64,000 bases of DNA from Planifilum fulgidum (GCF_900113175.1 NZ_FOOK01000002.1:136565-200564); one strand, 5' to 3'; shown: positions 9,687-18,692, counted from the first letter of the stretch. A program made the numbers and translations. Notes: generated from the sequence alone by a model not told the origin.

Positions 9687-10142
9687 TCAGCCCAACAACT
9701 CGCGGACGATCCGATTCACCTCTTTTCCGTCGGCTCGTCCCTTGACGCGGGGCATGATTTCCTTCATCACCTTGCCCATGTCCGCAGGGGATGAAGCGCC
9801 CACCTCGTCGATCACCTGCCGGGCCAACTCCCGCAACTCCTCTTCAGACAGGGGAGCGGGCAGATAAGCTTCCACCACGGCGATCTCCGCCTTCATCTTC
9901 TCCACCAGCTCGGTCCGCCCCGCCTTTTCAAATTCCTGAAGCGATTCCTTGCGCTGCTTCAACTCCCGGGAAAGGACGTCCAGCACTTCCCCTTCCTCGA
10001 GGGGGCGCCCCCGCTCGATTTCCGCATTTTTGATGGCGGACCTCACCATGCGGATGACGCTCAATTTCGTCTTGTCTTTATTTTTGAGTGCAGTCTTCAT
10101 ATCCTGCTCCAACCGCTGGGTCAGGCTCATCCTTTTCGGCAC
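9687..10142 (-). CDS. yqeY: GatB/YqeY domain protein
   Basis: A 151-residue protein of the YqeY family, which resembles the tail domain of GatB and is thought to bind tRNA; its exact role is not known. The sequence shows the typical 'MKTALKNKDKTKLSVIRMVRSAIKN' start region and the C-terminal 'ADMGKVMKEIMPRVKGRADGK' segment. It lies 5 bp after rpsU, the conserved Bacillales pair, and ends before a strong terminator. Confidence 0.93.
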   Translation of the reverse strand: MPKRMSLTQRLEQDMKTALKNKDKTKLSVIRMVRSAIKNAEIERGRPLEEGEVLDVLSRELKQRKESLQEFEKAGRTELVEKMKAEIAVVEAYLPAPLSEEELRELARQVIDEVGASSPADMGKVMKEIMPRVKGRADGKEVNRIVRELLG

Positions 10143-10147
10143 CTCTT

Positions 10148-10321
10148 TTACCTGCGTTTCTTGCGAGCCGCTTCGGATTTCTTTTTCCGGCGGACGCTCG
10201 GTTTCTGGTAATGTTCGCGCTTGCGCACCTCGGCCAAAAGTCCGTCCCTGGCGCAGGAGCGCTTGAAACGGCGGAGAGCGTTATCCAGCGATTCGTTTTT
10301 GCGAACGCGAACTTCGGCCAC
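10148..10321 (-). CDS. rpsU: Ribosomal protein bS21
   Basis: A 57-residue small-subunit protein S21, needed near the 3' end of 16S rRNA during initiation. The GTG at 10321 is chosen because CGGAGGGAGGG lies just upstream and it gives the standard length; the sequence then begins with the diagnostic '[19 protein letters not shown]' and ends in a run of Lys/Arg. Transcription probably starts from the strong promoter at 10527-10556. yqeY is directly downstream. Confidence 0.95.
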   Translation of the reverse strand: MAEVRVRKNESLDNALRRFKRSCARDGLLAEVRKREHYQKPSVRRKKKSEAARKKRR

Positions 10322-10526
10322 GCTTTTCCCTCCCTCCGCGGGCCAGGTGAGCCGCCCGGACGAAAAGAAGCCGGGTGAGACAAAACCTTCACTGTCCAAT
10401 CACGCAAGCGAGCGGCCCTGTCCCACAGGGGACGGAAAACCCAAACACCTGCATGGAAACGCTTCGGCCCAACACCGCCCGAAATTCATCCGGAAAAACC
10501 GGATGATGCGCAGTAAGTCAACACCT

Positions 10527-10556
10527 ATTATACCCCAGCCCAAAAGAAGATGTCAA
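10527..10556 (-). promoter_or_regulatory. Sigma-A promoter of rpsU-yqeY
   Basis: On the minus strand TTGACA (10551-10556) and TATAAT (10527-10532) are both perfect, with an 18-base spacer. It gives a leader of about 200 bases before rpsU. Nothing else stands out in the leader (10322-10520). Confidence 0.85.
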
Positions 10557-10558
10557 AA

Positions 10559-10900
10559 TCATCCGGGAGGCCAGGTGAGCTGGCGCCCGCCGATCAGGTG
10601 GAAATGGATGTGATAGACGGTCTGCATCCCGTGTTCACCGCAATTGTTCACCAAGCGGAACCCTTTTTCCGCCAGTCCCAACTCTTTGGCCACCTTGGAG
10701 GCCGCCGCGATGATTTTTCCCATCAGTTCAGGTTCTTCTTCCGCATCCAAAAGGGACGGAACGTGCTTTTTGGGAATGATCAGCACGTGAACCGGCGCCA
10801 CGGGATTGATGTCCCGAAAGGCCAGCACGCTGTCGTCCTCGTACACCTTGTCGGAGGGAACGCTGCCCTCGACGATGCCGCAAAAAATGCAATCGACCAC
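10559..10900 (-). CDS. HIT-family purine nucleotide hydrolase (HinT-like)
   Basis: The 113-residue protein is a HinT-type histidine-triad phosphoramidase. The catalytic motif His97-x-His99-x-His101 is present, together with the N-terminal zinc-site cysteines Cys4 and Cys7 ('CIFC') and the family segments 'LAFRDINPVAPVHVLIIPKKH' and 'GFRLVNN'. An extended -10 TGGTATAAT on the minus strand (TATAAT at 10930-10935) lies about 30 bp upstream. It is monocistronic between a divergent small gene and the rpsU promoter. Confidence 0.93.
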   Translation of the reverse strand: MVDCIFCGIVEGSVPSDKVYEDDSVLAFRDINPVAPVHVLIIPKKHVPSLLDAEEEPELMGKIIAAASKVAKELGLAEKGFRLVNNCGEHGMQTVYHIHFHLIGGRQLTWPPG

Positions 10901-11057
10901 AGAAAACCCCCCTTGTCCGATTTGGCGATATTATACCAAGAACCGTCCGGTTTGCGAAAGACGCTGCCTTTGCCCCGGCGTCCGTCCCACACCTCCTGAA
11001 AAATGGCGCATATAATAGAACGACCGCCCACCCTCAAGGAAAGGAGTGCAAAGGCCT

Positions 11058-11426
11058 GTGTCCAAAAAGAAGGCAGATGCCCAGCTGCGGCAGATGATAC
11101 GGAAAATCGTCAGGGAAGAGCTGCAGCGGATGAGGAACGCGGACGATCCCGATTGGATGGAGCACGACCCGGATTTCCCACCCAAAGTAGAGCATCGGCC
11201 TGATTTTCACGAGAGCCGCGGCTATCCCGATCCGTTCGATCAGGGCGACCTGTCCCCGGATCACCCCCCGTGGGCCAGCTTCGGCCCCGCTCAACCGGAT
11301 CCGACTCGGAAACCGTCGGGGCGGTCGGAACAACCCCCCCGCTACCCCGAATGGCCCGGTCCCTACACGCCGGATCCGGAATCGGGCCTCGACAATCCGC
11401 CCTACATTCCCAAACGGCGCAAATGA
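11058..11426 (+). CDS. Small hypothetical Pro/Asp-rich protein
   Basis: No family is recognised. The first about 35 residues are basic and helical ('KKKADAQLRQMIRKIVREELQRM'). The remaining 85 or so are rich in Pro, Asp, Gly and Ser with repeated 'DPDFPP / YPDPF / YPEWPGPYTPDP' patterns and are probably disordered, ending in 'PKRRK'. The GTG at 11058 is chosen because AAGGAAAGGAG (11036-11046) is then at good spacing; a GTG at 11046 would overlap that site. TATAAT at 11011-11016 is a plausible -10, and a terminator follows at 11433. The expression signals argue that it is a real gene. Confidence 0.65.
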   Translation: MSKKKADAQLRQMIRKIVREELQRMRNADDPDWMEHDPDFPPKVEHRPDFHESRGYPDPFDQGDLSPDHPPWASFGPAQPDPTRKPSGRSEQPPRYPEWPGPYTPDPESGLDNPPYIPKRRK

Positions 11427-11432
11427 CGGATG

Positions 11433-11456
11433 AAGCCCCCGGGGAGGGGCTTTTTT
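11433..11456 (+). terminator. Terminator of the small Pro-rich gene
   Basis: Stem AGCCCC / GGGGCT (11434-11439 and 11446-11451) followed by a run of T to 11456, 7 bp after the stop codon at 11426. Confidence 0.75.
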
Positions 11457-11542
11457 CTTTCACCCGGATTTCAGCGCGATTTTTCCGGCCCCGTCATGCC
11501 TGTCCCCCTCGGGCCATATACATGGGAGAGGGGGCGGTGCCT

Positions 11543-12502
11543 GTGAAGGAGATATTGATACCCTTTGCAACGGGTTTGGCCGTTTTTTTGTTCGGAATGC
11601 AACTGATCCGCATCGGGCTGGGCATCCTGGCGGGGGATCGGCTGGAGTCCCTGCTTCTCCGCTTCACCCGCACGCCCGCCCGCGGGATGTTCACCGGTCT
11701 CATCGTCACATCCCTGTTGCAGAGCAGCAGCGCGGTGACCGTTCTGGCGATCGGCCTGGTGGACGCCGGAATTCTCACTTTTCCCCAAACCATCGGCATC
11801 ATCCTGGGCACCAATATCGGAACAACGGTCACCACCGAAATCCTCGCCCTGAAGATCGAGGATTTCGCCGTCCCCATGCTCGTGGCAGGCGGATGCCTGC
11901 ATCTCCTTCCCTGGAAGCGCATCAAGGGCGCGGGGATGGCCCTCGCCGGTTTCGGCTGCATCTTCCTCGGGATGGAAGCGATGCAATGGCTGTCCTTCCC
12001 CTTGAAGGAACGGGGATGGATCCAATGGTTCCTGGAACAGGGGGAAAATCCGATCTGGACCGGCATCGCCGCCGGAACCCTGCTGACGGCGGTCATCCAG
12101 AGCAGCAGCGCCGCCGTCGCCATGACCATGGGCTTTTACTCCGCGGGGCTGCTGCCTTTGCCCGCCGCCGTCGCGATTGTCCTCGGCAGCAATGTGGGAA
12201 CCTGCGCAACCGGCCTGATCGCCGCCACCGGAACGGGCCGGTCCGCCAAACGGGTGGCCGTCGCCCACCTGCTCCTCAATGTGATCGGCGTCCTTCTCTT
12301 TGCCCCGGCCGTCCATTGGCTGGCCGACGCCGTCCGCCTGTTGGAGGGCGATCCGGCCGCCCGGGTGGCCCACGTCCAAACCCTGTTCAACATCCTCTGC
12401 TCCCTGATCGCCCTGCCCTTTGCGCGGCCCTTCGCCCGGCTCGTCACCGCCCTCGTTCCGGACGGCGTGATCGTCTGGCGAATCAGCAAAGGGCGAAAAT
12501 GA
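11543..12502 (+). CDS. Na/Pi-cotransporter II-related membrane protein (YqeW-like)
   Basis: The 319-residue protein has about nine hydrophobic helices and two inverted Na/Pi-cotransporter repeats, each with the signature QSSSA ('LLQSSSAVTV' and 'VIQSSSAAVA'), typical of the NptA/PF02690 fold. It lacks the C-terminal PhoU domain of the longer relatives. Probable role: sodium-coupled phosphate transport or efflux. The GTG at 11543 is favoured because AGAGGGGGCGG precedes it; an in-frame ATG at 11522 is the alternative. It is convergent with deoC and sits where yqeW is found in Bacillus. Confidence 0.85.
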   Translation: MKEILIPFATGLAVFLFGMQLIRIGLGILAGDRLESLLLRFTRTPARGMFTGLIVTSLLQSSSAVTVLAIGLVDAGILTFPQTIGIILGTNIGTTVTTEILALKIEDFAVPMLVAGGCLHLLPWKRIKGAGMALAGFGCIFLGMEAMQWLSFPLKERGWIQWFLEQGENPIWTGIAAGTLLTAVIQSSSAAVAMTMGFYSAGLLPLPAAVAIVLGSNVGTCATGLIAATGTGRSAKRVAVAHLLLNVIGVLLFAPAVHWLADAVRLLEGDPAARVAHVQTLFNILCSLIALPFARPFARLVTALVPDGVIVWRISKGRK

Positions 12503-12547
12503 CGGGGGCCGCCGCGGCGAAAAGGGGAAAACCCTTATGAAAGGCTG

Positions 12548-13216
12548 TCACTTCTCCCGGTTTCCCAATTCCTCCAGGATGGCGACGCCGGAACTGGTGC
12601 CGATCCGATTCGCTCCGGCGGCAATCATTTTCTTTGCCGCGGCCAGGTTCCGGATCCCTCCGGAGGCTTTCACTCCCATCTCCCGGCCCACCGCCTCCCG
12701 CATGATGCGGACGGCTTCCACCGTCGCCCCGCCGGGTCCGAAACCCGTGGAGGTCTTCACAAAGTGGGCTCCGGCAGCCTTGGCCAGCTCGCAGGCGAGG
12801 CGGATCTCCTCTTCCGCGAGCAGGCCGGTCTCCAGAATCACCTTGACGGTGCGCCCCCCGGCCGCCCGGACCACCGCCCGGATGTCATCCTCCACGCCCT
12901 GGCGGTCCCCCGACTTGAAGGCTCCGATGTTCATCACCATGTCGATTTCGGAAGCCCCGTCCGCGACGGCCCGTTTGGTCTCGGCCTCCTTGGCCTCCGT
13001 GCTCGTGGCCCCGAGGGGAAAACCGACCACCGTGCAGACCCGGACGCCGGATCCTTTCAGCCGTTCCGCCGCCCGGAAGACCCACCAGGGATTGACGCAG
13101 ACCGCGCCAAAACCAAGCTCCGACGCTTCCCGGCAAAGACGGTCGATGTCCGACGCCGTCGCCTCGGGTTTCAACAGGGTGTGATCGATCATCGATGCGA
13201 GATTGGATACCGTCAT
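12548..13216 (-). CDS. deoC: Deoxyribose-phosphate aldolase
   Basis: A 222-residue class I aldolase that cleaves 2-deoxyribose-5-phosphate to acetaldehyde and glyceraldehyde-3-phosphate in nucleoside catabolism. The Schiff-base lysine is in 'HFVKTSTGF' (Lys154), with 'GFPLGA' and 'DMVMNIGA' upstream and the phosphate-binding '[10 protein letters not shown]' near the end. The start is an ATG preceded by GGGGAGGAGAGCC. No other deo gene is adjacent. Confidence 0.95.
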   Translation of the reverse strand: MTVSNLASMIDHTLLKPEATASDIDRLCREASELGFGAVCVNPWWVFRAAERLKGSGVRVCTVVGFPLGATSTEAKEAETKRAVADGASEIDMVMNIGAFKSGDRQGVEDDIRAVVRAAGGRTVKVILETGLLAEEEIRLACELAKAAGAHFVKTSTGFGPGGATVEAVRIMREAVGREMGVKASGGIRNLAAAKKMIAAGANRIGTSSGVAILEELGNREK

Positions 13217-13266
13217 GGCTCTCCTCCCCTTGTTTTCCGCTTGACGAACCGCAAAAAACGCGGCTC

Positions 13267-13737
13267 TCAGGTTTCGCCCGCACGAAGCCCCAGGTGGCGG
13301 TAGGCCTCTTCCATCACGGGCAGGTTGTTGTCATATCCTTCCCTTTGCATGAGGCGAAAGGCTTCCTCCGGAGAAAGCCAGCGGGCCCCGCCGATTTCGG
13401 ACAGGGCGGGATCGAGCGCCTCGCTCGTCGCCTCCACCAGAAAATAGTGCACTTCCTTTTCCACGTCTCCGCGATCGGGGTGGAAATAGCGGTACCGAAC
13501 CGTTGTCAACGGGCGCAGGATCCGCCCCGAAACCCCCGTTTCTTCCCGGATTTCCCTCAGGGCGGTCTCCTCGTTCGTCTCCCCCTTTTCCCTTTTTCCC
13601 TTGGGAAGCGTCCACCGGGCGTACCGATCCTCGATGAGCAAAATTTCCGCCCGGCCATCCCTGCGGCGGAACACCACCCCGCCTGCCGATACTTCCTTCA
13701 AGCCGTCCACAACCTTTCCGCCCTGGTTTTGGATCAT
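13267..13737 (-). CDS. NUDIX hydrolase
   Basis: The 156-residue protein carries a complete NUDIX box with the pattern G-x5-E-x7-REIREETG, so it should hydrolyse a nucleoside diphosphate linked to another moiety. The substrate is unknown. '[21 protein letters not shown]' resembles the diadenosine polyphosphate / MutT-like branch. An ATG at 13737 is used here; a GTG about nine codons in is also possible, and neither has a strong ribosome binding site. TAAAAT with an upstream TGC (13831-13839) is a plausible extended -10. Confidence 0.88.
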   Translation of the reverse strand: MIQNQGGKVVDGLKEVSAGGVVFRRRDGRAEILLIEDRYARWTLPKGKREKGETNEETALREIREETGVSGRILRPLTTVRYRYFHPDRGDVEKEVHYFLVEATSEALDPALSEIGGARWLSPEEAFRLMQREGYDNNLPVMEEAYRHLGLRAGET

Positions 13738-13937
13738 GGGACCGGGACCGTCCTCTTCCGCCGGACTTTCCTCCGCCCTTCACCGGGGCCGAAAGTCCGC
13801 TTCCTTTCGGAAAATGTCCCGGGCGCCGCGATTTTAGCATAACACAACGGAAATGCGGATGGCAGGGCCATTCCACCGTCCGCAAGAGAAAACGGGGACA
13901 AGCCCGACAGGCTTGCCGGCCTTTTTCGAACCTCGCT

Positions 13938-14090
13938 TCAGGACGGATCCGCCTCATCCCACGACAGGGAGGTCACTTCCGTATAATCGCCTTCCCGGAT
14001 CTCTTCCTCGGACGCCCGCCGCTCCAGCTCCTCCCGGTCATCCATCCCCGGTGCGACGGTCGGCTCCTGTTTGCGCTTTTCCCTTTTCAT
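13938..14090 (-). CDS. Small, highly charged hypothetical protein (50 aa)
   Basis: A 50-residue reading frame begins at an ATG (14090) preceded by GGAGGGACATCG, a strong ribosome binding site, and ends at 13938. The product is basic at the N-terminus (KREKRKQ) and then very acidic, with 'DDREELERR', 'SEEEIREGDYTEVTS' and 'WDEADPS'. It has no hydrophobic segment and no recognised domain. It lies between the NUDIX gene and an acetyltransferase gene. The start signal and codon usage support a real gene; its function is unknown. Confidence 0.6.
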   Translation of the reverse strand: MKREKRKQEPTVAPGMDDREELERRASEEEIREGDYTEVTSLSWDEADPS

Positions 14091-14197
14091 CGATGTCCCT
14101 CCTTCACCGCCGCCGTCGGAACGCCGTTCGGCAGTCCCTTTTCGGTTTGCGGTTTCTAGGGGTATCCTGCGCGGGGGAAAGCCCCTTCATTCGGGAT

Positions 14198-14743
14198 TCA
14201 GTCCAACTCGATTCCCATCCAGTGAGCGTCGTAAAACCGACCGTCGATGCAAAATTCCCTCGAGATGGTTCCCTCCACCTTGAAGCCGACCGAACGGTAC
14301 AGGCGAATGGCCCGTTCGTTGTCCGTCCGGACCCGCAGGTTGATCTTCCGGATCTTCCCGGTTTGCCGGGCCCATTGAAGCAAGGCTTGGAGCAACTGTC
14401 TTCCGATCGACATCCCCCAGTACTTTTTGCGGACGCTGATGCCGAATTCGCCGGCATGGGCATTGCGCTTCCGTTTCCCCGGCTGAAAATGAAGCATGCC
14501 GGCCATCTCTCCGTCCACCTCGGCGATCAAATACAAATGGGTGTCGGATCGGGCGCACTGTTCCAGCAATTGGCGCTGTTCGCCCACTGACGGGCGAAAC
14601 TCTCCCGGTTCGAAAAGCAGGTAATCGGACTCGCCAAGGGTTTTCTGAACAAAGACAATCATTTCCTCCGCATCCTCCAAAACGGCCTCCCGAAGGACCA
14701 GCCTTCGCCCATCGGGCAAGGTTGACACCTGCTCAAACCCCAC
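14198..14743 (-). CDS. GNAT-family N-acetyltransferase
   Basis: The 181-residue protein resembles the RimI/YhhY-type GNAT enzymes: 'YLIAEVDGEMAGMLHFQ', the acetyl-CoA loop 'GEFGISVRKKYWGMSIGRQLLQALL' and 'LRVRTDNERAIRLYRSVGF'. It should transfer an acetyl group from acetyl-CoA to an unidentified amine. It begins with GTG exactly where the stop of the upstream GNAT gene ends, so the two are translationally coupled. The two proteins are not close copies of each other. Confidence 0.88.
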   Translation of the reverse strand: MGFEQVSTLPDGRRLVLREAVLEDAEEMIVFVQKTLGESDYLLFEPGEFRPSVGEQRQLLEQCARSDTHLYLIAEVDGEMAGMLHFQPGKRKRNAHAGEFGISVRKKYWGMSIGRQLLQALLQWARQTGKIRKINLRVRTDNERAIRLYRSVGFKVEGTISREFCIDGRFYDAHWMGIELD

Positions 14744-15193
14744 TCATTTCACTCCCTCCTCCTTCCCCTCAGGGGAAAGCCGCTTTCTGAACACCCAGCT
14801 GTTTCTCGTATAACCCATCTTCTCCTCGTAGAAACGGTGGGCCTCCTTCCGCCGGACCCCCGAGGTCAGCTCCACCAGACGACAGCCCTGGGCCCGGGCG
14901 AAGTCCTCCAGGTATCGGAGAAGCTTGGCCCCGTATCCCTTGGACCGCTCTTCCTCCTTCGTGACCAGGTCGTAAATGAAAAGATGCCGGCCATTGTACA
15001 GATTGACCATCACCGCCACGCCGGCCAGGGCCAGCATCCGACCGCTTTCCTCCAGGGCGAACAGCCGGTAACCCCGCGGGCGCATCTCCTCCAGCAGGGA
15101 CAGATAGGTGTCCAGATCCAGATGGGTCCGCAGTTCCTTCAAGAGCGGAAAGGCTTCAACCCACTCTTCCCTTCGGGTCAATTCACGAATCAT
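14744..15193 (-). CDS. GNAT-family N-acetyltransferase
   Basis: A 149-residue GNAT enzyme with 'IYDLVTKEEERSKGYGAKLLRYLEDFARAQG' (acetyl-CoA binding) and 'LTSGVRRKEAHRFYEEKMGY'. The ATG at 15193 has AAAGGAGAG upstream and gives a normal length, so the longer upstream frame is rejected. It heads a two-gene unit with the GNAT gene at 14198-14743. The substrate is unknown. Confidence 0.87.
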   Translation of the reverse strand: MIRELTRREEWVEAFPLLKELRTHLDLDTYLSLLEEMRPRGYRLFALEESGRMLALAGVAVMVNLYNGRHLFIYDLVTKEEERSKGYGAKLLRYLEDFARAQGCRLVELTSGVRRKEAHRFYEEKMGYTRNSWVFRKRLSPEGKEEGVK

Positions 15194-15373
15194 TGGGCAT
15201 CTCTCCTTTGTACGGAATCGCATTTGACGCCGGTCACATGCGGCCACGGGCCCATTATAGCGAAAAAGCGGCGAAATGGTTGCAGCCGGTTTCAAGCATC
15301 CGTCACAAGCGGGTCAACCGGCACCGTCATTCGGCATCCATCCCCCAAAAGCGCAGACCGGAAAAGGGGCAAG

Positions 15374-15401
15374 ATAAAAAAAAGCGATCCTTTCGGATCG
15401 C
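15374..15401 (-). terminator. Terminator of the prmA-rsmE-mtaB operon
   Basis: Stem GCGATCC / GGATCGC (15384-15390 and 15395-15401) with a 4-base loop, followed on the minus strand by a run of eight T. It lies about 120 bp after the mtaB stop. Confidence 0.85.
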
Positions 15402-15519
15402 CGTGACGGCTGACAAAGCCCAAAATCCGGCAGCAGGAAGAGGTTCCGCCGCCTCCAAGCGTTAAGACGCCTCCCCTCGATCCTTTGTCGCCGGACCGGG
15501 CGATTTCCCGGATCGCTCT

Positions 15520-16863
15520 TCAAACGGCCTCGGTCCGGGGGGCGTCATCCAGGACGCGGACGAAGGTGCCGCGGCAAACCTCCGGGCCGGGTTCGTCCAG
15601 GCGGACGCGGCACACCTTGCCCACCAACTGCTCATTGCCGGGGAAGACCAGCTGCAGGTAATTGTCGGAGTAACCCACATACAGACCGCTTCCCGGTTCT
15701 TCCTTGTAGGGTCGTTCCGGAATCACGTCCAACACGTCGCCGACAAACCGGCGGGCGTATTCCAGGGAAAGGCGTTCGGAAAGCCGGATCAGCCTTTTGA
15801 CCCGCTCCTGCTTCACCGGTTCGGGTACCTGGTTTTCCATCCGGGCGGCGGGGGTTCCCGTCCGTTTGGAATAGGGGAACACGTGCAGTTCGGCAAACCG
15901 GAGCTCCTCGATCAACCGGTAGGTGTTCTCGAACTGCTCGTCGGTCTCGCCCGGGAAGCCGACAATCACGTCGGTGGTGATGGCCACCTGCGGCATCGCT
16001 TCGCGGATCCGCTCGATTTTCTTCCGGTATTCGTCCACCGTGTATTTGCGCCGCATCCGCTTCAGCACCTCATCGTCCCCCGCCTGCAGGGGAATGTGCA
16101 GATGGCGGCACATTTTGTCCGACGCATTCAACACTTCCAGGATCCGCTCGTCGATCTGGCTCGCCTCGATGGAACTGATCCGGATCCGCTTCAGCCCGTC
16201 GATCTTGTCCAGATCCCACAGCAGATCGGCGAGGCTGTAGTCTTCCAGGTCTTCGCCGTAACCGCCGGTGTGGATTCCGGTCAGGACGATCTCCTTGTAT
16301 CCGGCCTCCACCAGCTGGCGCGCCTGTTTCAACACATTTTCCGGCTTGCGGCTCCTGAGAAGCCCCCGGGCCCAGGGAATGATGCAGAAGGTGCAGAAAT
16401 TGTTGCAGCCTTCCTGGATCTTGAGGGACGCCCTCGTCCGGTCGGAAAAGGCGGGAACGTCCAACTCCTCGAACTCCCGCGTTTTCATGATGTTTTTCAC
16501 CGCATTGATCGGTTGCCGTTCCCGCTGGTACTGTTCCACGTATTCCAGCAGACGTTCCCGACCCTGGGTGCCCAAGACGATATCGACCCCGGGGATGGCC
16601 ATCACTTCCGCCGGCGAGGTCTGGGCATAACATCCGGTGACGACGATGACGGCGTCCGGATTGCGGCGGATCGCCCGGCGGATCACCTGACGGCTCTTTT
16701 TGTCGCCGGTGTTGGTCACCGTGCAGGTGTTGATGACGTAAACATCCGCCTTCCTGTCAAAGTCCACCCGCTGATAACCGGCCCGCTTGAACAACTGCCA
16801 AATGGCTTCCGTCTCGTATGCGTTCACCTTGCAGCCCAAGGTGTGAAAAGCCACCGTGTTCAC
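15520..16863 (-). CDS. mtaB: tRNA t6A37 methylthiotransferase MtaB
   Basis: The 447-residue radical SAM enzyme converts t6A37 to ms2t6A37 in ANN-decoding tRNAs. It has the N-terminal MTTase domain ('HTLGCKVN', with further cysteines), the radical SAM triad CNNFCTFC, and a C-terminal TRAM domain. It corresponds to Bacillus YqeV. The GTG start overlaps the rsmE stop by 4 bp. With prmA and rsmE it forms an RNA/ribosome-modification unit ending at the terminator at 15374-15401. Confidence 0.95.
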   Translation of the reverse strand: MNTVAFHTLGCKVNAYETEAIWQLFKRAGYQRVDFDRKADVYVINTCTVTNTGDKKSRQVIRRAIRRNPDAVIVVTGCYAQTSPAEVMAIPGVDIVLGTQGRERLLEYVEQYQRERQPINAVKNIMKTREFEELDVPAFSDRTRASLKIQEGCNNFCTFCIIPWARGLLRSRKPENVLKQARQLVEAGYKEIVLTGIHTGGYGEDLEDYSLADLLWDLDKIDGLKRIRISSIEASQIDERILEVLNASDKMCRHLHIPLQAGDDEVLKRMRRKYTVDEYRKKIERIREAMPQVAITTDVIVGFPGETDEQFENTYRLIEELRFAELHVFPYSKRTGTPAARMENQVPEPVKQERVKRLIRLSERLSLEYARRFVGDVLDVIPERPYKEEPGSGLYVGYSDNYLQLVFPGNEQLVGKVCRVRLDEPGPEVCRGTFVRVLDDAPRTEAV

Positions 16864-17606
16864 AGGGTTTCACCTCCCATTTCACCGTTTGCAAACATCG
16901 CGCAGGCGAGCATCGCCACCGCCGCCGTCTCCGTCCGCAGGATCCGCGATCCCAGACTGACGGGGACCGCCCCGGCTTCCCGGGCCTGGCGGACTTCCTC
17001 CTCCTCCCATCCCCCCTCCGGTCCGACAATCAGGAGGAGGCGGGAGAAGCTTTTCCTCGCCAGGGCAGCGGACAAGGGCTCACCGCCGCCCTCGTAGGCG
17101 ATGAGCGCCAACTCCGCCCTCGCGATCGCCTCGAGCAACCCGTTCCAGTCGGTCACCGGGGAAACCGTGGGAATGCGCCCGCGGTGGGATTGCTCGGCCG
17201 CCTCCTTGAGGATCCGCTTCCAACGGACCCGGCGCTTTTCGGCCTTGACCCGGTCCCATTTCACCACGGTTCGACGGGAGGTGAAGGGCAGGAAAGAGGA
17301 GGCGCCCAGTTCCGTTCCCTTTTGCAACACCCACTCCCATTTGTCTCCCTTGGGCAGAGACTGGGCCAGCGTGACCTGAAGACCGGGCTCTCCCGCCGAA
17401 GGTTCCCGCCGGAGGATGCGGCAGATCACCTCATTCCCGATTTCCTCCGTCAACTCGCCGAGGTAATCCGTCCCCTCGCCGTCGCAGGCGATCAGTTGAT
17501 CGCCGGGACGAAAGCGCATGACGCGCCGGATGTGATGCACATCGTCTCCGCGGATGACAAACTGCTCCCCCTGAACCTGATCCGGTGAGATAAAGTACCG
17601 CTGCAT
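16860..17606 (-). CDS. rsmE: 16S rRNA (uracil1498-N3)-methyltransferase RsmE
   Basis: The 248-residue SPOUT methyltransferase modifies U1498 of 16S rRNA. The N-terminal PUA-like domain starts with 'MQRYFISPDQ', and the C-terminal knot contains 'LLIVGPEGGW' and 'VSLGSRILRTETAAVAML'. ATG 17606 is chosen because GGAAGGAGCACGGGG precedes it; longer in-frame extensions lack signals. It is 65 bp downstream of prmA and overlaps mtaB. Confidence 0.95.
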   Translation of the reverse strand: MQRYFISPDQVQGEQFVIRGDDVHHIRRVMRFRPGDQLIACDGEGTDYLGELTEEIGNEVICRILRREPSAGEPGLQVTLAQSLPKGDKWEWVLQKGTELGASSFLPFTSRRTVVKWDRVKAEKRRVRWKRILKEAAEQSHRGRIPTVSPVTDWNGLLEAIARAELALIAYEGGGEPLSAALARKSFSRLLLIVGPEGGWEEEEVRQAREAGAVPVSLGSRILRTETAAVAMLACAMFANGEMGGETL

Positions 17607-17671
17607 CCCCGTGCTCCTTCCACAAGCGACCGGACCTGTCGGATCGATTTTCATGCTGAAGGTATATTTTA

Positions 17672-18604
17672 TCACCTTTTGGCCGCCAGCGCCACCCAGT
17701 CCCCCTCGCCAATCGTTTCCACCGTCTCCAAACCCGCATCCTCCAGGGCTTTTTGCACGCTTCGAATCTGGTCGGAAACGATTCCCGAGGCGATCAGCCG
17801 GCCGCCCGGCCGGAGCACCCGGCAAAGGTCCCGGGCGAGGCGCAGAATGATGGGAGCCAACAGATTGGCCAGAATCAGATCCGCCTCTTCCGTCACCCCT
17901 TCAAGCAGGTCCCCCGTCCGGACGGAAACCCGATCCTGCACGCCGTTGAGTCCGGCGTTTTCCCGCGTCTTCCGGACCGCCACCTCATCCAGATCGACGG
18001 CCAGCACGGATCCGGCCCCCAGTTTGGCGGCGGCGATGCTCAGAATGCCGCTGCCGCAACCGACATCGATCACCCGATCCCCCGGGCGCAGGTGCTTTTC
18101 CAGCAGGCGGAGGCACATTTGCGTGGTGGCATGGGTTCCCGTGCCGAAGGCCATCCCCGGATCCAGGCGGATCACCGTCCCGCTCTGTCCGGGGTCGGCC
18201 TTCTCCCACACGGGGCACACGATCAGTCGCTCCGTCACGCGAACGGGCTTATAGTACTTTTTCCAGGCGTGCTCCCAGGACTCCTCCGAGACGATCCGGC
18301 AGGACACCTCCGCCGGCCCCGGGTCCAGACCGAAGTCCGGAAGCTTGGCCAGCCGGTCCCGGACGCGTCCCGCAAGCATTCCTTCCGGCGTCGATTCGGG
18401 AAAGTAACCCCTCACCACCACGCCCTCTTCCGGATAGTCCCGGGGGTTTAGCCCGGCGATTTCACCGAAGGGACCGTCCCAGGAACGGGTGAGCACTTCC
18501 GGATCATCGATCACGGTTCCTCCGGCTCCCAATTCCATGAGGATGGAACTGACCGCCTCCACCGCTTCCGAGCTCGTATGGACGCGAATCTCCAACCAAT
18601 TCAC
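17672..18604 (-). CDS. prmA: Ribosomal protein L11 methyltransferase PrmA
   Basis: A 310-residue class I methyltransferase that trimethylates ribosomal protein L11. The N-terminal substrate-binding domain ('LEIRVHTSSEAVEAVSSILMELGAGG') is followed by the SAM-binding motif 'VIDVGCGSGILSIAAAKLGA' and 'NLLAPII'. It begins with GTG and follows dnaJ, with a terminator in between. Order and length match Bacillus YqeT. Confidence 0.95.
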   Translation of the reverse strand: MNWLEIRVHTSSEAVEAVSSILMELGAGGTVIDDPEVLTRSWDGPFGEIAGLNPRDYPEEGVVVRGYFPESTPEGMLAGRVRDRLAKLPDFGLDPGPAEVSCRIVSEESWEHAWKKYYKPVRVTERLIVCPVWEKADPGQSGTVIRLDPGMAFGTGTHATTQMCLRLLEKHLRPGDRVIDVGCGSGILSIAAAKLGAGSVLAVDLDEVAVRKTRENAGLNGVQDRVSVRTGDLLEGVTEEADLILANLLAPIILRLARDLCRVLRPGGRLIASGIVSDQIRSVQKALEDAGLETVETIGEGDWVALAAKR

Positions 18605-18616
18605 ACCGACACCCCC

Positions 18617-18644
18617 AAGAAAAACGCGGGCCCCGAAGCCCGCG
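18617..18644 (-). terminator. Terminator after dnaJ
   Basis: Stem CGCGGGC / GCCCGCG (18625-18631 and 18638-18644) followed on the minus strand by TTTTTCTT. It closes the heat-shock operon and separates it from prmA. Confidence 0.82.
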
Positions 18645-18692
18645 AAGACAATGGGTGATCTATTTCTCCAGCGGATTTTCGCTTGCGGAAAT

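Noticed and set aside
14198..15193. The two adjacent GNAT genes as a recent tandem duplication
   Set aside because: Their sequences differ throughout apart from the acetyl-CoA loop, so they are better seen as two distinct family members.
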